This document shows positions 34,182 to 43,255 of a stretch of DNA of 52,926 nt, piece by piece. The DNA comes from Aeromonas bivalvium (GTDB taxonomy: Bacteria; Pseudomonadota; Gammaproteobacteria; Enterobacterales; Aeromonadaceae). A program made the translations under genes and the position numbers. The notes beneath the pieces were generated by a model, which ran no database searches, was not told the origin of the DNA, and was given only the letters and a program-made list of their open reading frames with translations. The stretch's first letter is position 1; the number at the start of each line of letters is the position of its first letter. Location of the stretch: the NCBI RefSeq assembly GCF_000819765.1, contig NZ_CDBT01000014.1, positions 1 to 52,926 of the forward strand, written 5' to 3'.

Positions 34182-35603
34182 ATGGTCTGGTTCTTCCTCT
34201 GTGTCGGCCTGCTGGTCGCCGGCTATTTCATATACGGCAAGTTCATCGAACGGATATTTGGCCCAAAACCCGAGCTCAAGACGCCGGCAGTCACCATGGC
34301 CGACGGGGTGGACTATGTGCCCATGTCCGACAAGAAGATCTATCTGGTACAACTGCTCAACATCGCCGGGGTCGGTCCCATCTTCGGCCCCATCCTGGGG
34401 GCCCTCTACGGCCCGGTGGCCATGCTGTGGATAGTGTTCGGCTGCATCTTCGCCGGCGCCGTCCATGACTACTTCTCCGGCATGCTGTCGGTGCGCGCCA
34501 AGGGTGCCTCCGTGCCGACCGTGGTCGGCGAGCACCTGGGCTCGGTCGCCAAGCACTTCATGAACCTGTTCGCCGTCATCTTGCTGATGCTGGTGGGCGT
34601 GGTGTTCGTGCTGAGCCCGGCAGGCCTGCTCTCCAGCCTGACTCACATCGAGATCGTCTACTGGATTGGCGCCATCTTCGCCTACTACATACTCGCGACC
34701 ATAGTGCCCATCGACAAGATCATCGGTCGCTTCTACCCCATCTTCGGCGCCCTGCTGGTGTTCATGTCCGTGGGCCTGGTCATCGGTCTCATGGTCTCGG
34801 GCAAGGGGTTCTACAACACCGGGATGGATTTCTCCAACCTGCACCCGACCGATCTGCCGCTCTGGCCGCTGCTCTTCATCACCATCGCCTGTGGCGCCGT
34901 GTCCGGCTTCCATGCCACCCAGTCGCCGCTGATGGCCCGCTGCATGCAAAACGAGAAATCCGGCCGCTTCATTTTCTACGGCGCCATGATAGGTGAAGGG
35001 GTCATCGCCCTGATCTGGTGCACCCTGGGTCTCTCCTTCTACGAGAGCACAGATGCCCTGAACGCCACCCTGGCCAGCGGCGGCCCCTCAGCCGTGGTCC
35101 ACGAGGTCTCCACCGGTCTGCTCGGCACCGTCGGCGGCATCCTGGCCATCCTCGGCGTGGTGATCCTGCCCATCACCTCTGGCGACACGGCATTTCGCAG
35201 TGCCCGCCTGATCGTGGCGGACTTCCTCAACATGACCCAGAAGCCCATCGTCAAGCGTCTGCTGATCGCCATCCCCATGTTCGTGGTGGGCTACCTCATC
35301 TCCAAGGCGGAATTCGGGGTGATCTGGCGCTACTTTGGCTGGGCCAACCAGACCACGGCCGTGATCATGCTGTGGGCCGGCGCCGCCTACCTCGCCAAGG
35401 AAGCCAAGCTGCACTGGGTCTGCACCATACCGGCCATGTTCATGACCGCCGTGGTCATCACCTACCTGGCCAATGCCCCCATCGGCTTTGGCATGGAGAT
35501 GGGCATCTCCACCATCATTGGTCTGGCCTCCACCGCCGTCATCACGGTCGCCTTCCTGCTGAAGTACCGCCCGGCCCTGGTGAGCCGTCCCAACGAAAGC
35601 TGA
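34182..35603 (+). CDS. short CstA-family transporter (probable pyruvate uptake)
   Basis: A 473-residue inner-membrane protein with about 13 helices. Family signatures are GYFIYGKFIERIFG at the N-terminus, QLLNIAGVGPIFGPILGALYGPVAMLWIVFGCIFAGAVHDYFSGMLS near residue 60, ACGAVSGFHATQSPLMARC near residue 235, and ILPITSGDTAFRSARLIVADF near residue 325. CstA and BtsT of E. coli carry pyruvate and peptides but are about 700 residues; this is the shorter type. Position directly after btsSR supports a pyruvate role (inference). GGAG lies 8 bases before ATG 34182. A CRP-like site is upstream and a strong terminator follows. Confidence 0.9.
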   Translation: MVWFFLCVGLLVAGYFIYGKFIERIFGPKPELKTPAVTMADGVDYVPMSDKKIYLVQLLNIAGVGPIFGPILGALYGPVAMLWIVFGCIFAGAVHDYFSGMLSVRAKGASVPTVVGEHLGSVAKHFMNLFAVILLMLVGVVFVLSPAGLLSSLTHIEIVYWIGAIFAYYILATIVPIDKIIGRFYPIFGALLVFMSVGLVIGLMVSGKGFYNTGMDFSNLHPTDLPLWPLLFITIACGAVSGFHATQSPLMARCMQNEKSGRFIFYGAMIGEGVIALIWCTLGLSFYESTDALNATLASGGPSAVVHEVSTGLLGTVGGILAILGVVILPITSGDTAFRSARLIVADFLNMTQKPIVKRLLIAIPMFVVGYLISKAEFGVIWRYFGWANQTTAVIMLWAGAAYLAKEAKLHWVCTIPAMFMTAVVITYLANAPIGFGMEMGISTIIGLASTAVITVAFLLKYRPALVSRPNES

Positions 35604-35629
35604 CCCCCCTCGACAAACCGGCAACGGCA

Positions 35630-35659
35630 AAAGGCCCGGCATCACTGCCGGGCCTTTCT
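35630..35659. terminator. bidirectional terminator between the CstA-family gene and the MscS-family gene
   Basis: AAAGGCCCGGCA paired with TGCCGGGCCTTT around TCAC, between convergent genes. Confidence 0.88.
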
Positions 35660-35688
35660 CGTTGCGCGCACTGACGCCATCAACTGGC

Positions 35689-37335
35689 TCAGTTGCCGGC
35701 GCCCCCCTCCCCTTTGGGCGCTTCGGCCGGTGCCTGGTACCACTGCTCCCTGGCCACCAGCACCGCCTGCTCGGGCTGGGCAATGAAGTTGGGGGACATG
35801 ATCTGCACGCCAAACTCGTTGAACACGTCCTGGATGTGGCCGTGGAGCTCGGTCTTGACCACGGCGGGCAGCAAATCCGGCTTCATCCGCACCTGCAACT
35901 CGTACTCCACGTACCAGTCCTGCAAATTGAGCTGGCGCACCAGGGGGGCCTGCTCCTGGTTGAGTCGCTCGCAGCGCCGGGCCGCCAGCTCCAGCATGGC
36001 ATGGACCTGACGCCAGGGAGTGTCGTAGCCGATGGTCACCTTGGTGAGCAGGGCCACCCCCTTCTCCCCCGCCAGTCGGGTGAGGTTGGTCACCTTGCCC
36101 CCCACCACCACGGCGTTGGGCAGGGTCACTTCGTGATCCTGACGGGTCACCAGCTTGGTGGAGAGGGCACTAAGCTCGGTCACCATCCCCTCTACCTCGC
36201 CAATCTGCACCAGATCGCCGGGGCGCAGGGCGCGAGAGTAGATGAGCACCAGGCCGCTCATGGCATGGTTCATGATGCCGGCGGAGCCCAGGGTCACCAT
36301 GAGGCCGAAGAAGACGCTCACCCCCTTGAAGGCATCGGAATTGGCCCCCGGCAGATAGGGATAGGCCACCGTCAGGGCAAACAGCCAGATCACCACTGAG
36401 AGCAGGCGTCGGGTCGCTCCCACCGTCTCGGCGTGCAGCCCCTGCACGCGGAACTGGCCACGCTCGATGCGATCGAAGACGATGGCCAGCATGCGAATGA
36501 ACAGGCGGGTGATGACGAAAATGAGCATCACTGTCACCAGCCCGGGCATGGCGGCCATGATCCCCTCCAGCATGTCGGCACACAGGGCGAAGAGGGAGGT
36601 CCCCAGTCGCTCGCTCCAGGCTCGGGTCTGGGGGAAGAGTGCCAGCACATAGGTGAGCCAGCCATAGGTGAGCATGAACAGCAGCAGCAGGGTGACGATC
36701 GCCAGCAGGCGGACCTCCACATTGCCCGCCACCTGACGCCACTGATGGGGGATCAGCCCCTTTTGCAGCAGGAGTCGGCTGGCAAGCCACTTCCTGACCC
36801 GTCTATGGCCCCATTGCAGTGACCAGACCAAGCCAAAGAAGATCAGGCTGGCCAGCAGTGCCATGCCGCCGGCCTTGAGCAGGTAGGGGGTGGAGTGCAG
36901 CTCAAGATACTTGAGCCGTACCTTGTCGAGCCGCCCCCTGACACGCTCGCTCGCCTGGTCCAGGGTCAATTCATCCAGGGTCTCGAGATCCCCCTCCACC
37001 AGCACCAGGATCCGCTTGCCATTGACCAGAAACTCCCGGGAGTCCTGGCCAAAGCGCATGGCGCTCACCAGGGTGATGGGTTGTTCAAGGTCGGACGCCT
37101 GCAACTGCTTGACTCGCTCCTTGACCAGACGCACCCGGGCCGCCCCGTCCAGGCGACCGAACTTGGCCTGCAGCAGGACGATGGGCTCATGGAGCAAGGT
37201 CAGGGTCTGCGCCTTCTCCTGCTCGGTGGGATCCAGCCTGGGTTCGGCGCCAACGGCCTGCGTGACCAGGGACAGATTGGCCAGCACCAGCAACAGCCCG
37301 GCCCACAATGCCTTCATTGCAGATTTTTTTTTCAT
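35689..37335 (-). CDS. MscS family mechanosensitive channel protein
   Basis: A 548-residue protein with a signal peptide (MKKKSAMKALWAGLLLVLANLSLVTQAVGA) and a periplasmic helical region of about 150 residues with PLTLTLL-like repeats. Four to five membrane helices follow, and then the MscS pore and beta domain: FKGVSVFFGLMVTLGSAGIMNHAMSGLVLIYSRALRPGDLVQIGEVEGMV near residue 335, TLPNAVVVGGKVTNLTR, and a C-terminal alpha/beta domain with VRMKPDLLPAVVKTELHGHIQDVFNEFGVQIMSPNFI. It should open on membrane tension to release solutes in osmotic downshock. The ribosome binding site GAGAG sets the start at ATG 37335; the open frame extends further but without signal. Monocistronic. Confidence 0.9.
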   Translation of the reverse strand: MKKKSAMKALWAGLLLVLANLSLVTQAVGAEPRLDPTEQEKAQTLTLLHEPIVLLQAKFGRLDGAARVRLVKERVKQLQASDLEQPITLVSAMRFGQDSREFLVNGKRILVLVEGDLETLDELTLDQASERVRGRLDKVRLKYLELHSTPYLLKAGGMALLASLIFFGLVWSLQWGHRRVRKWLASRLLLQKGLIPHQWRQVAGNVEVRLLAIVTLLLLFMLTYGWLTYVLALFPQTRAWSERLGTSLFALCADMLEGIMAAMPGLVTVMLIFVITRLFIRMLAIVFDRIERGQFRVQGLHAETVGATRRLLSVVIWLFALTVAYPYLPGANSDAFKGVSVFFGLMVTLGSAGIMNHAMSGLVLIYSRALRPGDLVQIGEVEGMVTELSALSTKLVTRQDHEVTLPNAVVVGGKVTNLTRLAGEKGVALLTKVTIGYDTPWRQVHAMLELAARRCERLNQEQAPLVRQLNLQDWYVEYELQVRMKPDLLPAVVKTELHGHIQDVFNEFGVQIMSPNFIAQPEQAVLVAREQWYQAPAEAPKGEGGAGN

Positions 37336-37590
37336 CTCGTCACTCTCGCTTTCCTGTCCATGGACCACCGGACCTGCCCGGTTCATCTCCTGACGACACA
37401 TCAAATCCCCTATTGAAATACCGCCGTCATCCCTCACCATAATATGCCCCTGAATGAAGGCTGTACCGCCAAGATTCGCACGTAATTTCCTCTTTATGCA
37501 GGGAAAATATGCTGGCATCATGACAGCCGATATACTGTGGATGCTAGGCTAAATTTGGCCTTGCGACTGAGATGTAAACCGGAGAGATAA

Positions 37591-37926
37591 ATGGCACTTG
37601 ATTATATTGCCCTGGGAATATTGGTGTTCGTTGTCTTGGTCATGTTTTACGGAATCATCGTCATTCATGATATTCCCTATGAAATAGCCAAGCATCGCCA
37701 ACACCCGCACCAGGATGCCATTCACGTGGCAGGCTGGGTCAGCCTGTTTACCCTGCATGTGCTCTGGCCCTTCCTCTGGATCTGGGCCACCCTCTATCGC
37801 CCAGAACGCGGTTGGGGCTTTAGCCAGCGCCTTGAAACAGACGAAGCCGACATCACCAAGCTCAAGAAAGAACTTGCCGCTTTGCAAGCACGCATGGCAA
37901 CGCTCGAACAGACCGAAAACAGGTAA
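37591..37926 (+). CDS. yiaW: DUF3302 inner-membrane protein YiaW
   Basis: A 111-residue protein with two membrane helices, IALGILVFVVLVMFYGIIVIHDIPYEIAKHR and VSLFTLHVLWPFLWIWATLY. It then has a short coiled coil (ITKLKKELAALQARMATLEQ). This is the DUF3302 pattern, and the next gene is a HlyD-family protein as in E. coli yiaW-yiaV. GGAGAG lies 4 bases before ATG 37591. It probably forms a complex with the HlyD-family partner; function unknown. Confidence 0.9.
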   Translation: MALDYIALGILVFVVLVMFYGIIVIHDIPYEIAKHRQHPHQDAIHVAGWVSLFTLHVLWPFLWIWATLYRPERGWGFSQRLETDEADITKLKKELAALQARMATLEQTENR

Positions 37927-37932
37927 TCACTC

Positions 37933-38970
37933 ATGGATTTGCTACTTATTCTTACCTACACGGCCGTCTGCGTCGGGATTTTCAAGGTATTCAAGATCCC
38001 GCTCAACAAATGGACGGTGCCGACCGCCGTGCTGGGTGGCGTCATCATCATCGGCACACTCATCATGCTGATGAACTACAACCACCCCTATTCGGAACTG
38101 GCCCGTAATTATTATGTCTCCACCCCCATAGTGCCGCTGGTGAAAGGGCGGGTCACCGAGGTGCCGGTCAAAGCCAATCAGCCGGTCAAGCAGGGGGATG
38201 TGCTGTTTCGTCTCGATGCTGTGCCCTTCCAGGAGAAGGTTGCCAGCCTGACCGCACGGCTCGCCTCCAACACCGATTTCCTGAAAGCCCTCGACGCCAG
38301 ACTGCGCTCCGCCACCCTGGACAGGGATCGCGCCCTGGAACTGGTGCGTCGCGGCATCGGCAAGCAGCGGGATCTCGACGTGACCCAGGCCAACGTGGAC
38401 GACATCGTCGCCCAGATTGACCAGCAGAAGGCGTCGCTGGATGACTTGAACGCCCAGCTCAACATCGCCAAGTACAATCTGGAGCAGACCGTGGTCTATG
38501 CCCCGAGCGACGGCCATGTGGTGCAACTGGCGCTGCGCCCCGGCATGATTGCGGCCCCCTTCATGTATCGTCCCGTGATGACCTTCATTCACGAAGATGA
38601 AAGCACCTACGTCGGCTGGTTCTGGCAGAACAGCATGCAGCGCCTGAAGGCGGGCGATGAGGCCGAGGTAGTGCTGGACGGCATCCCGGGTCGCATCTTC
38701 AAGGCCAAGGTGCAGTCCGTGATCCCCGCCATGGCGCCGGGCAACATCCAGGCCCAGGCAGGTCTTATCGATCAGACCTCCGCCCAGGTACCGGGCCGTC
38801 TGCCCATCGTCCTCGAGATCACCGATCCCGAGTGGGCCAAGTATCAGGTGATCGCCGGTGCCAGCGGCCAGGCAGCCATCTACACCGAACATTTCCATCA
38901 TGTGGCCATCATGCGCAAGATCCTGATGCGCATGGGCAGCTGGCTCAACTACCTGTTCCCCTTCCACTAA
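37933..38970 (+). CDS. yiaV: HlyD family membrane fusion protein (YiaV/YibH type)
   Basis: A 345-residue membrane-anchored adaptor. It has two N-terminal helices (LLLILTYTAVCVGIFKVF and TAVLGGVIIIGTLIMLM). The lipoyl/barrel-sandwich region is split: PLVKGRVTEVPVKANQPVKQGDVLFRLD near residue 70 and TVVYAPSDGHVVQLALRPGM near residue 190, with a helical hairpin of about 90 residues between them. A beta-barrel domain follows. Such adaptors usually link an inner-membrane pump to an outer-membrane channel, but no transporter gene is adjacent. It starts 6 bases after yiaW; the pair is one operon ended by the hairpin at 38991-39017. Confidence 0.9.
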   Translation: MDLLLILTYTAVCVGIFKVFKIPLNKWTVPTAVLGGVIIIGTLIMLMNYNHPYSELARNYYVSTPIVPLVKGRVTEVPVKANQPVKQGDVLFRLDAVPFQEKVASLTARLASNTDFLKALDARLRSATLDRDRALELVRRGIGKQRDLDVTQANVDDIVAQIDQQKASLDDLNAQLNIAKYNLEQTVVYAPSDGHVVQLALRPGMIAAPFMYRPVMTFIHEDESTYVGWFWQNSMQRLKAGDEAEVVLDGIPGRIFKAKVQSVIPAMAPGNIQAQAGLIDQTSAQVPGRLPIVLEITDPEWAKYQVIAGASGQAAIYTEHFHHVAIMRKILMRMGSWLNYLFPFH

Positions 38971-38990
38971 GGATCTCCTGGTGGTCATCA

Positions 38991-39017
38991 CGGGCCGGCA
39001 TCATGCCGGCCCGTTTT
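38991..39017 (+). terminator. terminator of yiaWV
   Basis: CGGGCCGGCA paired with TGCCGGCCCG around TCA, followed by TTTTATT. Confidence 0.92.
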
Positions 39018-39126
39018 ATTGGGTAGACGGCCATTTCCTTCCCGGGTCTCGCCACGCTGCATTTTGCCACCAAGATCCCTATAATGGCGCCACCTTGCGC
39101 CGACCCACGCCAACACGCCACACCCC

Positions 39127-40887
39127 ATGTTTGTTCTCAGACCCTACCAGACCGACGCCGTCAACGCCGTCATCCGCCATTTTCGCAAACACCCGGATCC
39201 CGCCGTGGTGGTCTTGCCCACCGGGGCCGGCAAGAGTCTGGTGATCGCCGAGCTGGCCCGCAAGGCCCGCGGTCGGGTACTGGTGCTGGCCCACGTCAAG
39301 GAGCTGGTGGAGCAGAACCATGGCAAGTACGAGGCCTGGGGGCTCAAGGCCGACATCTTTGCCGCCGGGCTGGATCGCAAGGAGGCGAACGCCCAGGTGG
39401 TGTTTGGTTCGGTGCAGTCGGTGGCCCGCAATCTGGATGCCTTCGATGGCGCCTTCTCCCTGCTCATCATCGACGAGTGCCACCGGGTCTCGCTCGATGA
39501 CGACAGCCAGTACCATCAGGTGATCGGGCATCTGAAAGCGGCCAACCCGGCCCTCAGGATCCTCGGCCTCACCGCCACCCCTTACCGGCTGGGGCTGGGC
39601 TGGATCTACCGGCGCCACTACCACGGCATGGTGAAGAGCCATGGCGAACGGCTGTTTGGCGATTGCGTGTTCGAGCTGCCCCTGCGCTTCATGGTGAAAA
39701 ACGGCTACCTGACACCGCCGCGCATGATCGATGCCCCCATAGTCCACTACGACTTCAGCAAGCTGGTGCCGCGAGAAAACGGCCTGTTCAGCGAGGCCCA
39801 GATCAACGGCGAGCTAAAACGCCAGGAGCGGGTCACCCCCCACATAGTGAGCCAGGTGCTGGAGTATGCGGCCGAACGCCAGGGGGTGATGATCTTTGCC
39901 GCCACCGTCGAGCACGCCCGGGAAATTCAGGGGCTGCTCAGCGCCCAGTCCCAGCACGCGGCCCTCGTCACCGGCGAGACCCCGGGCCCGGAGCGCGATG
40001 CCCTGATCCATGCCTTCAAGGCCCGGGAGATCAAGTTTCTGGTCAACGTGGCTGTGCTCACCACCGGCTTCGATGCCCCCCATGTGGATCTCATCGTGAT
40101 GCTCAGGCCCACGGAATCTGTCTCGCTCTACCAGCAGATAGTGGGCCGGGGCCTGCGTCTGTCGCCGGGCAAGACCGACTGCCTGGTGCTCGACTACGCC
40201 GGCAACAACTTCAACCTGTTCGCCCCCGAAGTGGGGGAACCCAGACCCCACGCCGGTACCGAACCGGTCCAGGTGCCCTGCCCCGCCTGCGGCTTTGCCA
40301 ACACCTTCTGGGGCAAGACCGACGAAGATGGCAAGGTGGTCGAGCACTACGGCCGCCGCTGCCAGGGGCTGTTTGAAGATGACGAGGGCCACCGCGAGGA
40401 GTGCGACTACCGCTTTCGCGCCAAGATCTGTCCCGGTTGCGGCAGCGAAAACGACATCGCCGCCCGTCGCTGCCAGAGCTGCGATCAGTTGCTGGTGGAT
40501 CCGGACGACAAGCTCAAGGAGGCCCTCAATCTCAAGGACTGCATGGTGATCCGCTGCGCGGGGCTGACCCTGGCCGCCGGTCGCGGCAAACAGGGGGAGC
40601 GGCTGGAGGTGACCTATCACGATGAGGATGGCCTCACCCTGATGGAGTACTTTTCTTTCCACACCCAGGGGGCGCAACGCTTGTTTCAACAACGCTTTGT
40701 GCGTCATCATTGGCCCGCCCCGGGCCTGGAGCCCGAATTCACCACCCTGGCGAGCGTGCTGGCGGCAGAGCGCCAGTTTCGCCACCCGGACTTCGTCATC
40801 GCCCGCAAGTCGGGACGTTTCTGGCAGGTGAAAGAGAAGATTTTTGATTACGACGGCCGCTACCGCACCGCCAACGCCCCTGGCTAG
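39127..40887 (+). CDS. radD: DNA repair helicase RadD (YejH)
   Basis: A 586-residue superfamily 2 helicase-like ATPase, the exact length of E. coli RadD. Visible motifs are Walker A LPTGAGKS near residue 36, the DECH box in [11 protein letters not shown], motif [14 protein letters not shown], motif [15 protein letters not shown], and a C-terminal zinc-binding part with paired cysteines ([30 protein letters not shown]). RadD helps process recombination intermediates and protects against ionising radiation in E. coli. It has no strong ribosome binding site; CACACC precedes ATG 39127. The stop codon lies in a small hairpin (CGCCCCTGGCTAGGGCG). It is the first of a plus-strand series but probably an independent transcript. 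Confidence 0.95.
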   Translation: MFVLRPYQTDAVNAVIRHFRKHPDPAVVVLPTGAGKSLVIAELARKARGRVLVLAHVKELVEQNHGKYEAWGLKADIFAAGLDRKEANAQVVFGSVQSVARNLDAFDGAFSLLIIDECHRVSLDDDSQYHQVIGHLKAANPALRILGLTATPYRLGLGWIYRRHYHGMVKSHGERLFGDCVFELPLRFMVKNGYLTPPRMIDAPIVHYDFSKLVPRENGLFSEAQINGELKRQERVTPHIVSQVLEYAAERQGVMIFAATVEHAREIQGLLSAQSQHAALVTGETPGPERDALIHAFKAREIKFLVNVAVLTTGFDAPHVDLIVMLRPTESVSLYQQIVGRGLRLSPGKTDCLVLDYAGNNFNLFAPEVGEPRPHAGTEPVQVPCPACGFANTFWGKTDEDGKVVEHYGRRCQGLFEDDEGHREECDYRFRAKICPGCGSENDIAARRCQSCDQLLVDPDDKLKEALNLKDCMVIRCAGLTLAAGRGKQGERLEVTYHDEDGLTLMEYFSFHTQGAQRLFQQRFVRHHWPAPGLEPEFTTLASVLAAERQFRHPDFVIARKSGRFWQVKEKIFDYDGRYRTANAPG

Positions 40888-40973
40888 GGCGGTGTCTGGC
40901 CAAAACAGATGAATATCTTGGTTTTCAGGGTTGGCCTTCCCGCGCCAGCCCCTTCGTTACGTTAGAGGATGTT

Positions 40974-42407
40974 ATGCAGCGGCTCTTGATAGGTGTGTGT
41001 GCTCTCGTTTCCCTGGCGGCCCAGGCCGCCCCGCTGACCCCGCCCCAGGGCGGCCAATATGCCGTGATAGTACAAGGCAACAACGGGGTGGAGTTCGCCC
41101 GCCATGCCGACGACATGATAGCGCCCGCCTCCACCATGAAGGTACTCACCGCCCTGGCGGCCCGCCTCGAGCTCGGCGCCGACTTTCGTTTCAATACCGA
41201 GATCCAGGCCAAACCCGGCGCCCGGCATGGCAACGCCCTCAATGGCGATCTCTGGATCAACTTCGTCGGCGATCCCACCCTGTCACGCATGGATCTGCTC
41301 GCCCTGTTCAAGCAGCTGGGCGTCTCTCGCATCAAGGGCAACGTCTACGTCAATACCGGCGCCTACAACGGCTACGAGCGCGGCAACGGCTGGTCCTGGG
41401 GGGATCAGACCCTCTGTTTCGCCGCCCCCGTCTCCTCGGTCATCATCGACAAGAACTGCGCCTATGGCACCATCACAGCCACCCAGATAGGCAGGCCCGC
41501 CACCGGCAACGTGGCCACGGGCGTGCCCATCAGCATCAGTGCCGAGAACGTGGAAGTGATGAGCTATGGCGACATGGCACGCCAGTTCTGCGCCCTGGAG
41601 GTAGACATGGCCAAGGGCAATCACTATGAGCTCAAGGGCTGCATCACCCCGAACAAGGAGCCCCAGGGGCTGCGCTTTGCCATCCACGACGTGGAAGCCT
41701 GGGGTTGGGACAACATCCGCTGGGCCATGGACAGAGCCGGCATCCAGCATGATGGCCTGCTGCGGGTCACCCACAAGGCCCCGGAGGGTGCCGAGACCCT
41801 GGCGACCCACACCTCGGCCCCCCTGCCGGTGATGCTGGCCAGGATGCTGAAAAAATCCGACAACACCTACGCCGACACCTTCCTCAAAACCGTGGGCCGT
41901 CACTATTACAACAAACCGGGCAGCTATCGCAGCGGCACCATGGCGGTGCGCGCCATCCTGACCAAGCACGGTATCAACCTGGGCAACGCCACCCTGGCCG
42001 ACGGCTCCGGGCTCTCTGCCCACAATCTCATCAGTGCCCGCCAGATGCTGTCGGTGCTCAGCTTCATCCAGAAGAACGACGCCGAGCTCGACTTCATCAA
42101 GCTGCTGCCAAGCTCCCAGGTGGATGGCACCCTGGCCTGGCGGCGCAGCGTCACCGCCCCCATGATGAAGAACAAGGTCCATGCCAAGACCGGCACCATC
42201 ACAGGCACCTCCAACCTGGCCGGTTTCATCGACACCGCCGGTGGCCAGCGCAAGGCGTTCGTGATGTTCCAGCGCGGCCTCTCCCAGGATCCGGCCACCC
42301 ACGAGCGCTACCGTGCCAGCAAGGCGCCCTGGCCCTGGACCGTGTTCGAAAAAGGCGTGCTGGAGAGCATCTACCAGCAGCAGCCGATCCAGATCGCCGG
42401 GCAATAA
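40974..42407 (+). CDS. dacB: D-alanyl-D-alanine carboxypeptidase/endopeptidase DacB (PBP4)
   Basis: A 477-residue class C penicillin-binding protein with a signal peptide (MQRLLIGVCALVSLAAQA). The catalytic SxxK is Ser53-Lys56 in APASTMKVLTA. The middle insertion carries GNVYVNTGAYNGY and DNIRWAMDRAGI. DGSGLSAHN near residue 345 carries the second active-site block, and HAKTGTI holds the KTG Lys405. It trims and opens peptide cross-links in the cell wall, complementing the LpoB and Bsr functions in this window. GAGG lies 7 bases before ATG 40974. The last 60-100 bases recur right after the stop (42411-42514), with one internal stop. Confidence 0.95.
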   Translation: MQRLLIGVCALVSLAAQAAPLTPPQGGQYAVIVQGNNGVEFARHADDMIAPASTMKVLTALAARLELGADFRFNTEIQAKPGARHGNALNGDLWINFVGDPTLSRMDLLALFKQLGVSRIKGNVYVNTGAYNGYERGNGWSWGDQTLCFAAPVSSVIIDKNCAYGTITATQIGRPATGNVATGVPISISAENVEVMSYGDMARQFCALEVDMAKGNHYELKGCITPNKEPQGLRFAIHDVEAWGWDNIRWAMDRAGIQHDGLLRVTHKAPEGAETLATHTSAPLPVMLARMLKKSDNTYADTFLKTVGRHYYNKPGSYRSGTMAVRAILTKHGINLGNATLADGSGLSAHNLISARQMLSVLSFIQKNDAELDFIKLLPSSQVDGTLAWRRSVTAPMMKNKVHAKTGTITGTSNLAGFIDTAGGQRKAFVMFQRGLSQDPATHERYRASKAPWPWTVFEKGVLESIYQQQPIQIAGQ

Positions 42408-42410
42408 ACG

Positions 42411-42514
42411 GGTGGCCGTGCCAGCAAGGCGGCCCCATCCCCCGGACTCTGTTCGAAAAAGGAGTGCTGGAGAGCATCTACCAGTAACAGCCCATCCAGA
42501 TCGCAGGGCAGTAA
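42411..42514 (+). pseudogene. diverged second copy of the 3' end of dacB
   Basis: The last 21 codons of dacB (42345-42407) recur at 42452-42514 with six base differences. Four are synonymous (Gly GGC/GGA, Pro CCG/CCC, Ala GCC/GCA, Gln CAA/CAG) and the other two turn Gln CAG into TAA at 42485-42487. Weaker similarity begins at CCGTGCCAGCAAGGCG (42417), with a 2-base length change inside. The offset is 107 bases, so it is out of frame with dacB. The hairpin at 42559-42590 lies beyond it. It has the same structure as the tail copies at 13576 and 18092. Confidence 0.9.
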
Positions 42515-42558
42515 GGCTGGCTTGAGCAAGCCCCCTCGCCGCCAATCCAGAATGCCGC

Positions 42559-42590
42559 GCCAGGTGCCGACCCCTGTGTCGGCACCTGGC
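42559..42590. terminator. strong hairpin between dacB and grxA
   Basis: A 13-bp perfect stem, GCCAGGTGCCGAC paired with GTCGGCACCTGGC around CCCTGT. There is no T run. It probably ends the dacB transcript or protects its 3' end. The remaining sequence up to grxA (42591-42709) shows no gene. Confidence 0.6.
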
Positions 42591-42709
42591 CGGGGTGCAA
42601 TCGAGCACCGCGAACAGGCGTATCGGAATTTTCAGCTTTGACTGGCCGAAAGCCGAGGCTATCCTGTCATCCGCCTCGTCTCAACGGCCTTACCTAACGG
42701 AGAGAAAAG

Positions 42710-42967
42710 ATGTTTGTAGAGATTTTTGGTCGTCCCGGTTGCCCCTACTGCGTGCGCGCCAAGATGCTGGCCGAGCAACTGCGCGAAGCGCGCGACGATT
42801 TTGACTTCAACTACGTGGATATCAACGTCGCCGGGCTCACCAAGGACGACCTGGCCGCCAAGGCGGGCAAGCCCGTCACCACGGTGCCGCAGATCTTCCT
42901 GGACGAGCAGCACATCGGCGGTTGTACCGACTTCGAGGCCTATGCCAGCGCCCACCTCGGCCTGTAA
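42710..42967 (+). CDS. grxA: glutaredoxin 1 (GrxA)
   Basis: An 85-residue protein, the same length as E. coli Grx1. It has the dithiol active site CPYC at residues 11-14 in IFGRPGCPYCVRAK, the cis-Pro in TTVPQIF, and the glutathione-binding EQHIGGCTDFEAY. A Cys is found where E. coli has Tyr (GGYTDF). It reduces ribonucleotide reductase and mixed disulfides using glutathione. GGAGAG lies about 7 bases before ATG 42710. Monocistronic, with a terminator 20 bases after the stop. Confidence 0.96.
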   Translation: MFVEIFGRPGCPYCVRAKMLAEQLREARDDFDFNYVDINVAGLTKDDLAAKAGKPVTTVPQIFLDEQHIGGCTDFEAYASAHLGL

Positions 42968-42985
42968 CCACCCAGCTGTCCATGT

Positions 42986-43010
42986 AAAAGGCGCCCTTGG
43001 CGCCTTTTCT
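42986..43010. terminator. bidirectional terminator between grxA and the DUF1653 gene
   Basis: AAAAGGCGCC paired with GGCGCCTTTT around CTT, between convergent genes. Confidence 0.9.
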
Positions 43011-43027
43011 TATGCCAGCGTCCGGAT

Positions 43028-43255
43028 TTACTCCACCCGGGTGAAGCGGCTCACCAGCTGCCCCCGATACTCGGTGCTCCCCATGAACATGGGCAGAGGG
43101 CGGGCGTAGATGGCGTCATCCTGCTCGGATTGGTAGACAACCAGGGACTCCCCGGTCTCGGTATGCCGGGCCAGGGTCAGCACCCGATAAAATCCCCCCT
43201 TGCAGTGGCGATAACGCCCCGGGCCCGGCAAGGGCCCCCCCTGTTGCTGATCCAT
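43028..43255 (-). CDS. DUF1653 family protein
   Basis: A 75-residue protein. The core PGRYRHCKGGFYRVLTLARHTETGESLVVYQ...YARPLPMFMGS...RFTRV is the full DUF1653 domain, a small beta-barrel of unknown function often found alone or joined to hydrolases. The start is uncertain. ATG 43255 (MDQQQGG) is preferred because GGGAG sits six bases upstream; ATG 43273 and others further upstream remain open in frame. Convergent with grxA. Confidence 0.82.
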   Translation of the reverse strand: MDQQQGGPLPGPGRYRHCKGGFYRVLTLARHTETGESLVVYQSEQDDAIYARPLPMFMGSTEYRGQLVSRFTRVE

